Assembly (NCBI RefSeq): GCF_014696435.1
Contig: NZ_JACJQG010000041.1
Span: 1 to 64,000, forward strand
Length of the DNA stretch: 64,000 bases
Direction of reading: 5' to 3'
Source of the DNA: Calothrix anomala FACHB-343
GTDB lineage: Bacteria; Cyanobacteriota; Cyanobacteriia; Cyanobacteriales; Nostocaceae
The notes under the pieces were generated by a model. It did not search any database, was not told where the DNA came from, and saw only the letters and a list, made by a program, of their open reading frames with translations. Within the stretch, counting starts at the first letter, position 1; each line of letters begins with the position of its first letter. Shown piece by piece: positions 37,874 to 48,800 of the stretch. A program made the translations under genes and the position numbers.

Positions 37874-40800
37874 CTACAGTCCATTACCAATTAAAATAAA
37901 TGGTGCCCAATAATAAGGATGAGAATAATTCGTCAAATTTCTCCCCGGTTTTGTCGATGAACCTGGTACTGGTTCCACATTAATCGCACCCCTATCACCA
38001 CTTGAATTTGCACTATTATTCCCACGTAACAAACTCAATTGTGCTTCACGTAAAGCTTGGGCTTTTGTTGGTTGATTATCCTTAGCTAAATTTGCATAAA
38101 ATTGCTGCATTAACAAACTAGTACTAGCATCATCTACCAACCATAAAGAAGCCATTACCGCCTTAGCGCGACGGTTGAGAAAATAAAAGCTAACTCCCGG
38201 AATTTCAATCCCATCTTTTGCAGTTTCTCCTAGCGCAGTCTCACAAGCTGAAAGTACTACTAAATGCACATCGCTTAAATCTTCTAAATTATCAATTTGG
38301 GGAATTGGTAATTTCTCTCCTGTTCCTAATACCAAATAAGAATCATCTTGTCTTCCTGGAACAAACACACCATGAGTAGCGATATGCAAAATATTATGTC
38401 CCTTGAGATTATCTCGCAAAGTCCGATAATCAAATTCCTTATTCAGGTATTTTTTCCCTGGATAAATCCCATTTTTATCGCTGGGTGTTTGGCGAATAAT
38501 GGTGTCTAATTCGGTGGGGACATTAGGTAAAGGATTAAACCCTGGTACGGCGTTAGATAAACCTAAGCCCAAAACTTTAGTATTTGCACTTCCCGCAGGT
38601 AGGCGCGATTCGGTATCTGTTAACCCCGCAGATAACACTGTAGAAATATTATAGTTTTCAATCAGATATTGTTGACCATCATATAAAGCACCTATGGGAA
38701 TATAACGCGCAGCCCTATCTAAAGAAAATACCAGATTTTGAATTTTATTGGCTTTTAATTCTGGTTCTACAGGTTTAATTAACCAATCGTAAAGTTGTTT
38801 TCCTGTGGCTTTTAATTCTTGAATATCAGAACTGGGATTTTGTAATAATCTGCGGAATTTATTCACTGTCTCCCGAATTTTTGGCTCGCTTACAGGAACT
38901 TCGACACTTTTAACTACACCACCTTTAGATACCCACCAAATCCAAGTTTTATCCTCAACTACAAAGACATTAATTAAAACTGTACTTTCTTGCGATTCGA
39001 CAATTTTCTTACCCACACTGCGTAAGTCTTGCGCATCTAAAGTACCTCTGTCTTTAGCAAGGCGATCGCGGACATTTTTCTCTAAGTTTTGAATCCTCTG
39101 ATTAAATTCGGAAATCAAAGCATCTCTTTCATCAGCTAATTTAGCTTTCTCTGGACAATTGGTTTTTTGACATTCATCAAACTTTTGCCCAAAAGCAATC
39201 AAACTGCCATAATTTTTAATAATCTTCGCTTCCGTAGGAGTTTGTGCAATTGGCTTAGGAGTAGTGCTAGGTTTGCGATTGGCAAATTCGCTTAATTCTT
39301 GTACCTTTAATAATTCTAACACTTGACCAGCTTCTAAACTCCGCCCTTGGGACATCAATAAATTGGCATATTCCCGATAGATATCAGTAATGCTAGTTCT
39401 ATCAGCATCTTGAATTGCTTGTAGCAGCGATGATTGTAATTCTCGTGATAAACCGCGATTTTTTTCGCGTACCTTTTCAATATCGTTAATTGCTTTTTGA
39501 TAATAAGTTATCGCCGTAGTTGGTTGATTTAATTCTCGATATGTGCGGGCTAAACCTGCATATAATACAGCCCGATTACCAGAATAATTTAGTTGATCGG
39601 CTAAAGCCGCAGCTTGATTATAAGTATCAATTGCTTGTTGATATTGTTTAGTCCGTCGATAAAATCCCCCTAAAAATACTAATATCTGTGATTCCGTTTT
39701 GACTTCTTTATTATCCCTAACTACTTGCAAGCTTTTTTGCAAGTAATCAATAGCTTTTTGATTATCATTTAAACCACCATGTCCTATACCTATAAACAGA
39801 TTATTCAGCATTTCTAATTGCTGTTTATAGTAAGGAATCTTGATTTTTGGTATGAGATTTAAACCTTCTTGAGCAAAAGCAATAGTTTTTTGATAGTCGC
39901 TTTTCACAAAATTATTGATGCTCAAAAACAACAGAGATATTCCTTCAATTTCTGGGATATTTTTTAACTTTCGTGCTGTACTTAATGCTTCTTGTGCTAA
40001 TTGATTAGATTTTTGATAATCTCCTAAATTTATATAAGTAACAGCTAATGTTAATAAAGGTTGAGCAATTGCCGAAGGCTCTTTAGTTTTTTTAGCTATT
40101 TCTAAACTAGCAGAAGCAAATTCTATACTTTTTTGATACTCTTCTACAGAGTCATAAATGTAAGCAATTCGATTTAAAGCTTCTGATTCTAGTTGGAGAT
40201 TTTTCAGTTGTTTGGCAATTTTTAAAGCTTGTTGCGCGAAAGCTAAACTTTTTTCATTTTCTGCATCAGATACAGCTAAGGAACTAGAAGCACTCGCCAG
40301 AGTGAGTAAAATATTAGCCTCCATTTCGGCATTTTTGAGTTCTCGCGCAATTGGTAATGCTTCTTGAGCAAAAGTCAAAGATTTTGCATATTCTCCAGAA
40401 ATGTCATAAGCTTTACTCAATAAAAATGCACTAGTTAATTGAAAGTTTTTCTTAAAGTAATCCGGTGATTGTTTAGTCTTACCTTCCTGAGAAATCTCGG
40501 CTATGAATTTCCAGTCATTATCCTGAAGTTTTTGCGTAATTTCTCTAAATTGTTGTCCTAAAACAATAACTTTCGGATAATCTGCGATCGCCTCATAGGA
40601 ATTTAACAGTTCTCCCATGACTAAAACTTGAAAAATCGTCTGTAATAGCTCTGGTGACATCCCTTTAAAATTTTCACCGACTAAACTGACAAACAAGTCT
40701 AATTCGACTGCTTCTAGTTTAGTTTGCTGAAATATTTCTAATGCTTGTTGACCTGCGGTAATAGCTTGAGGATATTTTTTTTGCTGATTATTAGCTGAGA

Positions 40801-41449
40801 GTTCACCGAATAACAGAAATCCCACGAAATATTTTGATAATCCGGGAAAGTCAGTAAATAATTGTTGTGTATATTCTTCAACTTTTTTACTATCACCCTT
40901 AGCTGTATAAGCTTCTATCAACTGGGGTAAAACCTTAAATTGTAACTCACGGCTTTTCATCTCTTGCGCAATCTGCAAACTCTGCTGTAAGAAACCCAAT
41001 GCTTTATCGGGTTGCTTGATGGTGTTATGTACAGTACCTAAATTCAGCAGATTTTCCGCCTCTAAATTTCTGTTTTTAATTTCTCGTGCAATTACTAAAC
41101 TCTGCTGATATAATTCAATAGCTTTAGGATGATTTTTCTTATTAACATAAACAGTTCCTAAATTCTTGAGAGTTTCCCCTTCTCCCCCAGGGTTTTTAAT
41201 TTGTTGATAAATTTTTAATGCTTGTTCTAAAGACTTGATTGCAGCATCAAACTGATTAGCTTTTAATTGAGTAATTCCTTGCTGTAATAATTTATCGGCT
41301 TGGGTTTGACGGTTTTGATTAGTTTGGGTAGTTGTATTTTGAGCTAAAGTATCCTGAGACACAAAGCGGTTACTTGCTGCTGATGCGACGGGACAAGTTA
41401 AAGAAAATATTAAAGTAAACAGAGTGAGGGACTGAAAATGGTATGACAT
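37874..41449 (-). CDS. Exported TPR-CHAT protein
   Basis: 1191 residues from ATG 41447-41449, which has TTGAGG 8-9 bases upstream and starts a clear signal peptide (SLTLFTLIFSLTCPVASA). An upstream ATG 13 codons earlier would spoil the signal. About residues 40-740 are many degenerate TPRs (NQFDAAIKSLEQALKIYQQI and relatives). A coiled region precedes the C-terminal CHAT peptidase with His1026 (HIATHGVF) and Cys1069 (LSACETALG). The last 30 residues before the end include a Gly/Ser/Asn-rich loop (GNNSANSSGDRG). The substrate is unknown. It is separated from the EACC1/CHAT-NTPase unit by ATTACGA repeats (37849-37873). Confidence 0.88.
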   Translation of the reverse strand: MSYHFQSLTLFTLIFSLTCPVASAASNRFVSQDTLAQNTTTQTNQNRQTQADKLLQQGITQLKANQFDAAIKSLEQALKIYQQIKNPGGEGETLKNLGTVYVNKKNHPKAIELYQQSLVIAREIKNRNLEAENLLNLGTVHNTIKQPDKALGFLQQSLQIAQEMKSRELQFKVLPQLIEAYTAKGDSKKVEEYTQQLFTDFPGLSKYFVGFLLFGELSANNQQKKYPQAITAGQQALEIFQQTKLEAVELDLFVSLVGENFKGMSPELLQTIFQVLVMGELLNSYEAIADYPKVIVLGQQFREITQKLQDNDWKFIAEISQEGKTKQSPDYFKKNFQLTSAFLLSKAYDISGEYAKSLTFAQEALPIARELKNAEMEANILLTLASASSSLAVSDAENEKSLAFAQQALKIAKQLKNLQLESEALNRIAYIYDSVEEYQKSIEFASASLEIAKKTKEPSAIAQPLLTLAVTYINLGDYQKSNQLAQEALSTARKLKNIPEIEGISLLFLSINNFVKSDYQKTIAFAQEGLNLIPKIKIPYYKQQLEMLNNLFIGIGHGGLNDNQKAIDYLQKSLQVVRDNKEVKTESQILVFLGGFYRRTKQYQQAIDTYNQAAALADQLNYSGNRAVLYAGLARTYRELNQPTTAITYYQKAINDIEKVREKNRGLSRELQSSLLQAIQDADRTSITDIYREYANLLMSQGRSLEAGQVLELLKVQELSEFANRKPSTTPKPIAQTPTEAKIIKNYGSLIAFGQKFDECQKTNCPEKAKLADERDALISEFNQRIQNLEKNVRDRLAKDRGTLDAQDLRSVGKKIVESQESTVLINVFVVEDKTWIWWVSKGGVVKSVEVPVSEPKIRETVNKFRRLLQNPSSDIQELKATGKQLYDWLIKPVEPELKANKIQNLVFSLDRAARYIPIGALYDGQQYLIENYNISTVLSAGLTDTESRLPAGSANTKVLGLGLSNAVPGFNPLPNVPTELDTIIRQTPSDKNGIYPGKKYLNKEFDYRTLRDNLKGHNILHIATHGVFVPGRQDDSYLVLGTGEKLPIPQIDNLEDLSDVHLVVLSACETALGETAKDGIEIPGVSFYFLNRRAKAVMASLWLVDDASTSLLMQQFYANLAKDNQPTKAQALREAQLSLLRGNNSANSSGDRGAINVEPVPGSSTKPGRNLTNYSHPYYWAPFILIGNGL

Positions 41450-41601
41450 AACATTCCTCAAATAGCAGTAATCAAATAGCTCAATCATCTATATCTCCCA
41501 TACAGGGTGAACATATGCAAAACTTTCCACGTCCCAGAATCTAGTGATGATTCAAAGACTGTGATATCAGTGCTATAGGGAAGAATTTGGGGATGTGAGG
41601 A

Positions 41602-42195
41602 ATGTCAAATTTTGTCAAACGGAGATTAGGTAGTAAAGAAAAACGCGATGCCTACGGCGGGCTACGCCTACGCCACCGCAACAAATTAAACCGCCAGCCT
41701 TTAGGTTTACTATTGGTAGTATTGGCATGGAGTCTAGCAATGGGTTGGCTGTTGTCTGTAGCTAGCAACGTCCAAGGTGCTACCCCTAACGCAGAAATTG
41801 GCACTGTTGACGTAGTACCCGCACAATATCAGCTGGGTCAACAATTATATATAGAAAACTGCTCAACTTGTCATATCGCCTTACCACCAGCCGTATTACC
41901 TAGCCAAACCTGGAAAAATCTTTTAGAAGACTCCCAGCACTACGGCGCACAGCTACAACCTTTAATCGATCCGCCGCGCATTTTAATCTGGAGGTATCTG
42001 CAAACCTTCTCTCGTCCCCAACGCAAAGACGAAGAAACACCTTATCGCGTCAAAGATTCCCGTTATTTTAAAGCCTTACATCCCAAAGTCAAATTACCCC
42101 AGCCAATACAAATTAGTAGCTGTGTCAGCTGTCACCCCAGCGCCACCGACTATAATTACCGTCGCCTGAGTCCGGAAATGGAGAGTTCTCCGTAA
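41602..42195 (+). CDS. Membrane-anchored diheme cytochrome c
   Basis: 197 residues. A basic cytoplasmic tail (about 1-32) precedes one membrane helix (PLGLLLVVLAWSLAMGWLLS, about 33-52), then a periplasmic or lumenal domain with two heme-binding motifs, CSTCH (about 92-96) and CVSCH (about 174-178). It fits the diheme cytochrome c (DHC) family. The electron partner is unknown. Part of the N-terminal tail (RDAYGGLRLRHR) is encoded by a dispersed cyanobacterial palindromic repeat (GCCTACGGCGGGCTACGCC) that is in frame. Confidence 0.8.
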   Translation: MSNFVKRRLGSKEKRDAYGGLRLRHRNKLNRQPLGLLLVVLAWSLAMGWLLSVASNVQGATPNAEIGTVDVVPAQYQLGQQLYIENCSTCHIALPPAVLPSQTWKNLLEDSQHYGAQLQPLIDPPRILIWRYLQTFSRPQRKDEETPYRVKDSRYFKALHPKVKLPQPIQISSCVSCHPSATDYNYRRLSPEMESSP

Positions 42196-42203
42196 GGGGA
42201 CAA

Positions 42204-42276
42204 TTGTAGAGACGCGATTAATCGCGTCTCTGCCCAATGCCCAATGCCCAATGCCCCATGCCCCATGCCCAATGAG
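42204..42276. repeat. REP-like palindrome plus AATGCCC/CATGCCC array
   Basis: TTGTAGAGACGCGATTAATC then GCGTCTC (42204-42230) runs into six heptamers (42231-42274), the same REP-plus-heptamer pairing as at 12741-12796. Confidence 0.87.
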
Positions 42277-42311
42277 TGTTAGGATCTGCAACAAAATCAG
42301 GTACATGGCAG

Positions 42312-42569
42312 ATGAAAGCGATTGAAGTAACTGGAAAAATTGACGCTCAGGGAAACCTGATTTTAGATCAGCCAATTCAGGGAACAACTTACCCCCATCA
42401 AGTCAGAGTGATTGTATTAGTTCCAGAACCAGCAGAAGCAGAAGAGTTAGATCCTGACGATACACCAGTTGAGGAAATTAAAGCCAGCTTGAGGAGAGCC
42501 TTACAACAAGCGAAAATGGGACAAACTCTGCCAATTAGCGAGCTATGGGAAGGTATTGATGCAGAGTAA
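42312..42569 (+). CDS. RelN-type antitoxin-like protein, no toxin partner
   Basis: 85 residues from ATG 42312 (the frame opens 12 codons earlier in repeat DNA). The N-terminal strand segment MKAIEVTGKIDAQGNLILDQ and RVIVLVPE, followed by an acidic linker and the helix IKASLRRALQQAKMGQTLPI then ELWEG, are typical of cyanobacterial RelN-like antitoxins. These are usually followed at once by a RelE/ParE-type toxin. The 303 bp downstream contain no such frame, so this is an orphan. Confidence 0.65.
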   Translation: MKAIEVTGKIDAQGNLILDQPIQGTTYPHQVRVIVLVPEPAEAEELDPDDTPVEEIKASLRRALQQAKMGQTLPISELWEGIDAE

Positions 42570-42872
42570 TAACCATTAACAACTGACAACTGACAACTGA
42601 CAATTGACCAATGGGTAAAATCGCTACTTGAGCATGGTGGGCGTTCTCTGCCTCAGCAGGGGGTGAAATGATACTATTAATAGAGTTCAAATATAAGATA
42701 TGAAAATAAAACCAATCATTTAGTAAACTGGTTGGCCAGCCTTTTTGCTGTTTGTGAGTTAATTCTCATTTTATACCCATCAACAACCAACAGGGCTGGG
42801 TTGGGTTAAATTCTTATAATCTATGCCAAAACTTTAATTCCCATCCTCCTTTATTTAGTGCCATAACCTGCC
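42570..42872. promoter_or_regulatory. Leader region of secA
   Basis: A short CAACTGA tandem repeat (42578-42606) is followed by AT-rich DNA likely to hold the secA promoter. ACTGGTTGGCCAGCC near 42728 holds a small TGGCCA palindrome. No toxin gene and no RNA were recognised. Confidence 0.35.
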
Positions 42873-45665
42873 ATGCTAAAAAACTTGTTGGGCGATCCCA
42901 ACGCTCGTAAACTTAAGAAATACCAACCTTACATTACGGAAATTAACCTCTTAGAGGAAGACATTAAAGCGCTTTCCGATGATGAGTTGAAAGGGAAAAC
43001 AGGCGAGTTTAGACAGCGCCTTGCCAAAGGTGAAACCTTAGATGATATTCTGCCAGAAGCTTTTGCAGTAGTTCGGGAAGCAGGAAGGCGAGTCTTAGGC
43101 CTGCGGCACTTTGATGTCCAGATGCTAGGCGGTATTATTCTCCACACTGGGCAAATCGCGGAAATGAAAACCGGGGAAGGTAAAACCCTGGTGGCGACTT
43201 TGCCAAGTTATTTAAACGCCCTAACTGGCAAAGGTGTACATGTTATTACCGTAAACGATTACCTGGCACGTCGGGACGCGGAATGGATGGGTCAGGTGCA
43301 TCGCTTTCTGGGATTGAGTGTAGGCTTGATTCAGGCGAACATGATACCCAGCGAACGCCAGAAAAACTATGAGTGTGATATTACCTATGTCACCAATAGT
43401 GAGGTAGGTTTTGACTACCTCCGGGATAACATGGCGACATCAATGGCAGATGTGGTGCAACGCCCCTTTAATTACTGCGTGATTGACGAAGTTGACTCAA
43501 TTTTAGTTGATGAGGCGCGGACACCACTGATTATTTCTGGTCAGGTAGAAAGACCTACAGAAAAATATTTGCAAGCAGCCGAGATCGCCTTTAGCCTCAA
43601 AAAAGATGAGCATTATGAAGTTGACGAAAAAGCGCGGAACGTGCTGTTGACTGATGAAGGCTTTGCGGAAGCAGAAAATTTGTTGGGTGTAACAGATTTA
43701 TTCGATCCGGAAGATCCTTGGGCGCACTTTGTCTTTAACGCGATTAAAGCTAAAGAACTTTTCCTCAAAGATGTGAACTATATCGTCCGTAACGGCGAAG
43801 TAGTCATCGTTGATGAATTTACCGGACGGGTGCTTCCCGGAAGACGCTGGAGTGATGGTTTGCACCAAGCCATTGAAGCTAAAGAACATGTAGACATTCA
43901 GCCGGAAACCCAAACCCTAGCGACAATTACCTATCAAAACCTGTTCTTGCTTTATCCCAAACTGGGGGGAATGACGGGAACAGCGAAGACAGAAGAAGCA
44001 GAGTTTGAAAAAATTTACAAGCTAGAAGTCACAATCATTCCCACCAACAGAATCAGAAAGCGCCAAGACTTGTCTGATATGGTATTTAAAACAGAACCAG
44101 GCAAATGGCAAGCGATCGCGCGGGAATGTGGCGAAATGCACCAACTCGGCAGACCTGTGTTAGTTGGTACTACCAGCGTCGAAAAATCTGAGTATCTCAG
44201 CCAACTGCTACGCCAAATGGAAATTCCCCACGAATTACTGAATGCGCGCCCGGAAAACGTAGAACGGGAAGCGGAAATTGTCGCCCAAGCAGGACGCAGA
44301 GGAGCAGTAACTATCGCCACAAACATGGCTGGTAGAGGTACTGATATCATCCTTGGTGGTAACTCCGAATATATGGCGCGGCTGAAACTGCGGGAATATT
44401 TTATGCCCCGGATTGTCCAGCCAGAAGATGAAGACACCTTTGGCGTGCAAAGGGCTTCAGGACTACCCACAGGAGGCGGCGGCGGACAAGGCTTTGTACC
44501 TGGGAAAAAAGTTAAGACTTGGAAAGCTTCGCCAGAAATTTTCCCCACCCAGTTATCAAAAGAAGCAGAACAGCAATTAAAAGAAGCTGTAGATTTGGCA
44601 GTGCGGGAATATGGCGATCGCAGTTTACCAGAATTAGAAGCAGAAGAAAAAGTTGCTGTGGCTGCTGAAAAAGCCCCCATTGACGACCCAGTCATTCAAA
44701 AATTGCGGGCGGCTTATAACCGAATTAAGGAAGAATACGAACAATTCACCCACCGCGAACATGACGAAGTGGTAGAATTAGGCGGATTGCACGTAATTGG
44801 TACAGAACGCCACGAATCTCGCCGGATTGACAACCAATTGCGCGGACGGGCGGGAAGACAGGGCGACCCTGGTTCCACCAGATTCTTCCTCAGTTTAGAA
44901 GATAACTTACTACGGATTTTCGGAGGCGATCGCGTTGCTGGTTTAATGAACGCCTTCAACGTCGAAGAAGATATGCCCATTGAATCGGGGATGTTAACCC
45001 GCAGTTTAGAAGGCGCACAGAAAAAAGTTGAAACCTACTACTACGACATCCGTAAACAGGTGTTTGAGTACGACGAGGTAATGAACAACCAACGCCGCGC
45101 CATCTACGCCGAACGCCGCCGGGTATTAGAAGGGCAAGATTTAAAAGAACAGGTAATTACCTACGCTGAAAAAACGATGGATGACATCGTTACTTACTAC
45201 ATCAACCCCGATTTGCCCTCAGAAGAGTGGGAATTGGATAAATTGGTGGAAAAAGTCAAGGAATTTGTCTATCTGCTAGCTGACTTACAACCAAGTCAAT
45301 TAGAAGATATGGCGATCGCGGAAATTAAAGCTTTTCTCCACGAACAGGTAAGAATTGCCTACGACATGAAAGAAGCGCAAATTGACCAAATTCAGCCAGG
45401 ATTAATGCGCCAAGCTGAACGCTTCTTTATTTTGCAACGCATTGATACCCTGTGGCGCGAACACCTGCAACAAATGGATGCACTGCGCGAATCTGTAGGT
45501 TTGCGCGGTTACGGTCAAAAAGACCCGTTAATTGAGTACAAGAGCGAAGGTTATGAACTCTTCTTGGATATGATGGTCAACATCCGCCGAGATGTAGTTT
45601 ACTCCTTGTTCATGTTCCAACCCCAGCCGCAGCCGATGGTGCAGACTTCCTCGGAGATGGTGTAA
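42873..45665 (+). CDS. secA: Preprotein translocase ATPase SecA
   Basis: 930 residues, normal for cyanobacterial SecA. Walker A is [20 protein letters not shown], Walker B is [18 protein letters not shown], and [15 protein letters not shown] and [21 protein letters not shown] mark NBD2. It drives protein export through SecYEG in both plasma and thylakoid membranes. The C-terminal zinc-binding tail seen in E. coli is absent, as in other cyanobacteria. An insert (about 520-560, [20 protein letters not shown]) contains a short Gly-run. Confidence 0.97.
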   Translation: MLKNLLGDPNARKLKKYQPYITEINLLEEDIKALSDDELKGKTGEFRQRLAKGETLDDILPEAFAVVREAGRRVLGLRHFDVQMLGGIILHTGQIAEMKTGEGKTLVATLPSYLNALTGKGVHVITVNDYLARRDAEWMGQVHRFLGLSVGLIQANMIPSERQKNYECDITYVTNSEVGFDYLRDNMATSMADVVQRPFNYCVIDEVDSILVDEARTPLIISGQVERPTEKYLQAAEIAFSLKKDEHYEVDEKARNVLLTDEGFAEAENLLGVTDLFDPEDPWAHFVFNAIKAKELFLKDVNYIVRNGEVVIVDEFTGRVLPGRRWSDGLHQAIEAKEHVDIQPETQTLATITYQNLFLLYPKLGGMTGTAKTEEAEFEKIYKLEVTIIPTNRIRKRQDLSDMVFKTEPGKWQAIARECGEMHQLGRPVLVGTTSVEKSEYLSQLLRQMEIPHELLNARPENVEREAEIVAQAGRRGAVTIATNMAGRGTDIILGGNSEYMARLKLREYFMPRIVQPEDEDTFGVQRASGLPTGGGGGQGFVPGKKVKTWKASPEIFPTQLSKEAEQQLKEAVDLAVREYGDRSLPELEAEEKVAVAAEKAPIDDPVIQKLRAAYNRIKEEYEQFTHREHDEVVELGGLHVIGTERHESRRIDNQLRGRAGRQGDPGSTRFFLSLEDNLLRIFGGDRVAGLMNAFNVEEDMPIESGMLTRSLEGAQKKVETYYYDIRKQVFEYDEVMNNQRRAIYAERRRVLEGQDLKEQVITYAEKTMDDIVTYYINPDLPSEEWELDKLVEKVKEFVYLLADLQPSQLEDMAIAEIKAFLHEQVRIAYDMKEAQIDQIQPGLMRQAERFFILQRIDTLWREHLQQMDALRESVGLRGYGQKDPLIEYKSEGYELFLDMMVNIRRDVVYSLFMFQPQPQPMVQTSSEMV

Positions 45666-45694
45666 TTAAGTTCAGAACATATTTATTTAAAACC

Positions 45695-45737
45695 AAAAAG
45701 CAAAGGTACTGAGTTATAGTGCCTTTGCTTTTTTTTA
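45695..45737 (+). terminator. Intrinsic terminator of secA
   Basis: AAAAGCAAAGGTAC pairs with GTGCCTTTGCTTTT around GAGTTATA-containing loop, and the T-run continues for 8 bases. It begins about 30 bp after the stop codon. Confidence 0.85.
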
Positions 45738-45882
45738 CCAAAAAATTGCATATCTTCCGATCCGCCAGAGATATATATTTTTTGATGACAGGGTTTTTGG
45801 CAAAAAAGCCAGCAAATCCATCAACAGGGAAAAAATGAGGCAACTCTGCTCATCATAATTTGGCCTATCAGCAACAGAAGTT

Positions 45883-48800
45883 ATGCGTTATTACCGAATC
45901 ATTTTGATTGCCTTTATCAGTTTTTTGGTCGTAATTTCACCAACTTTTCCCCAGAATTTATCAATCTTGTTTTCTGGAACCCAGGTATTAGCGCAAACAC
46001 CCAACCAGAAAACAACTATTGCTGCATCAGGAAGCTTTATTGATTACTTTGCGGAAGAAAGGCAATTTAAAGGACATGAGGGTAGTGTTAACAGCGCCAA
46101 TTTTAGCTATGATGGTCAACGCATAGTCACCGCAGGTAGTGACGGAACCGCCCGGATATGGGATTTTTCGGGTAAAGAATTGCTGGTATTACAAGGGCAT
46201 CAAGGTACTGTGCGCAGTGCTAATTTTAGCCCTGATGGACAGTTGATTGTGACTGCATCTTTTGATGGTACTGCTCGGGTGTGGAATAATTCTGGGCAAC
46301 AGTTAGCTGAACTTAAAGGACATCAGGGTAATGTTAACAGCGCCAATTTTAGCCCGGATGGGAAAAGGATTGTCACGGCTGGTGCCGATCAAACTGTACG
46401 GATTTGGGATATCTCAGGAAAGCAGTTAGCGGAATTTAAAGGACATGAAGGAAGTGTTTACAGTGTCAATTTTAGTCCCGATGGGCAGAGAATTGTCACG
46501 GCTGCGGCTGATAAAACGGCGCGTGTTTGGGATTTATCGGGTAAGGTTTTGGCGCAGTTGCAAGGGCATACGGATACAGTCTGGAGTGCGAATTTTAGCC
46601 CAGATGGTCAGCGCATAGTTACCGCATCTGATGATAAAACGGCGCGGGTGTGGGATTTATCAGGTAAAGTGTTGGCTGAGTTAAAAGGGCATAGTGATAG
46701 TGTATACAGCGCCAGCTTTAGTCCTGATGGGCAGAAGATAGTTACAGCGTCCGTGGACAAAACAGCTTTGATTTGGGATTCCACGGGGAAGTTGGTAGGG
46801 AAATTACCAGGACATCAGGGGGGTGTAAATAGTGTTGGGTTTAGCGCTGATGGCAAGTTCATTGTTAGCGCTGCCAATGATGGTAATACAAAAATATGGA
46901 ATATGAGTACTAAGTTGCTCAGGGAATTACCCGGACAACGCTATCTCAGTTTTAGCTCAAATGGGCAATATATTCTCACTGTATCTGATGAAAAAATTCT
47001 GCAAGTGTGGAATATTGATGGCACAGTACTAGCAGAATTCAAAAGTCAAGATAATGTTATTTATGGCAAATTCAGCCCAGATACTAAGTTAATTGTTACT
47101 CTGTCTGAAACAACCACACAAGTATGGGACATTAAGGGCAAATTAATCAGCCAATCTAAGCATGATAATACTATTAATAAAGCTATTTTCAGTCCTGATA
47201 GTCAATGCCTAGTCACGACTGGTGACTATAACCAAATCAGTCAAATATGGGACATGAAGGGGAAATTACTAGCTGAACTTGAACATGATAGAACTGACAG
47301 TACTAGTTTAATAGGAAACAGTGTCACTTTTAGTTTAGATGGTCAGTATATTATGATCATATCTGGTAATACTGTAGCCAAAGTCTGGGATATCAATGGT
47401 AAGCTAATTTCAGAGATTAAAGATCCAGAAAGTTATATTAATCGTGCCAATTTTAGTCCTGACAATAAGCTAATTATTACTACGGCACATGAGCTAGATA
47501 TTGCCCGGATATGGAATATTAATGGTAAGCTTATTACCCAACTTAAACATGATACTTTTGTAAAAGATGCCATGTTTAGTCCTGATGGGCAGATGATTTT
47601 GACCGCAGATGAACAAGTAAGAATATGGGATCTCAAAGGTAAACTCGTTACCAAAATCCCACAGCCTAATGCTAATGCTTTTTTTCATTTAAATTCTGAG
47701 GGCAAATTAATTATTATCACATCTACAGAAGAAACTACACGATTTTGGGATATTTCTGGCAAGATGTTAAGAGAACTAGTAGGAAGTTATCCTAAGTTTA
47801 GCGCTGATAGAAATTGGACAATCACTTCTGGATACAATACTGTAAAAGTTTGGAATACATCAGGTCAGTTGCTAACTGATATTAATGGTTTTAATAGTGA
47901 TATCTTGGATGTCAGTATAAGTCCAGATGCCAGACAAGTGGCGATCGCATCAGATAATATTGGTGTCTGGTATCTAGCTGCTAAACAATCACCCCAAATT
48001 CAGAATCCTGTAAACCCTGTGCCCCTGATACCAAACTCTAATTCAATTACATCGCATTTTCCTACGGTTGCTGATAACGTAGATTTTAGTTTCGATGGAA
48101 AAAAACTACTTACAATAGCCGAAGAAACTATTCTTGAAGTGTGGGATATTTCTGGCAATCTGTTAGCCGAACTTAAAAAATCATCATATTCTTTAAGAAA
48201 AGCTCACTTTAGCCCAAACGCTAAACAAGTTCTTGTCATATTCTTGGACAATGCTGCTATTTGGGATATTTCAAGTAACAATTTAGTTGAATTAAAGGGT
48301 CATACAGATGCAATTATTGATGCTACTTGGAGTCAGAATGGAAAGTTGATTGTTACCACATCTAAAGATGGGACAACACGTTTATGGGATACAACTGGTA
48401 AACAAATAGTAGTTTTAGAAAAGCAGGATGGTTTTTTATATAGTGTAAGTTTCAGTCAAGATGGACAGCAGATTTTGACTGCAACAGACAAGGCAATTCG
48501 CCTGTGGCATTTGTCAGGTAAACAAATAGCAGAAATCAAGGAGGGGGCTGCAAACGCTTATCTTAGTCAAGATGGAAAGCGGATTATCAGCACATTAAAT
48601 TATGGCACTGCAAAGGTGTGGGATATTTCAGGTAAGCTGCTGTTTGAACTAGGAGAAAAGAACACCGGTTATGTTAATGATGTGTTTTTAAGCCCGGATG
48701 GACAGCGAATTGTAATTGCATCAAAGAGCAGGGATATTTGTGTTTGGGACAACACAGGAAAATTACTAGCTAGATTTGAAAAAGAAAATATGATAAATAA

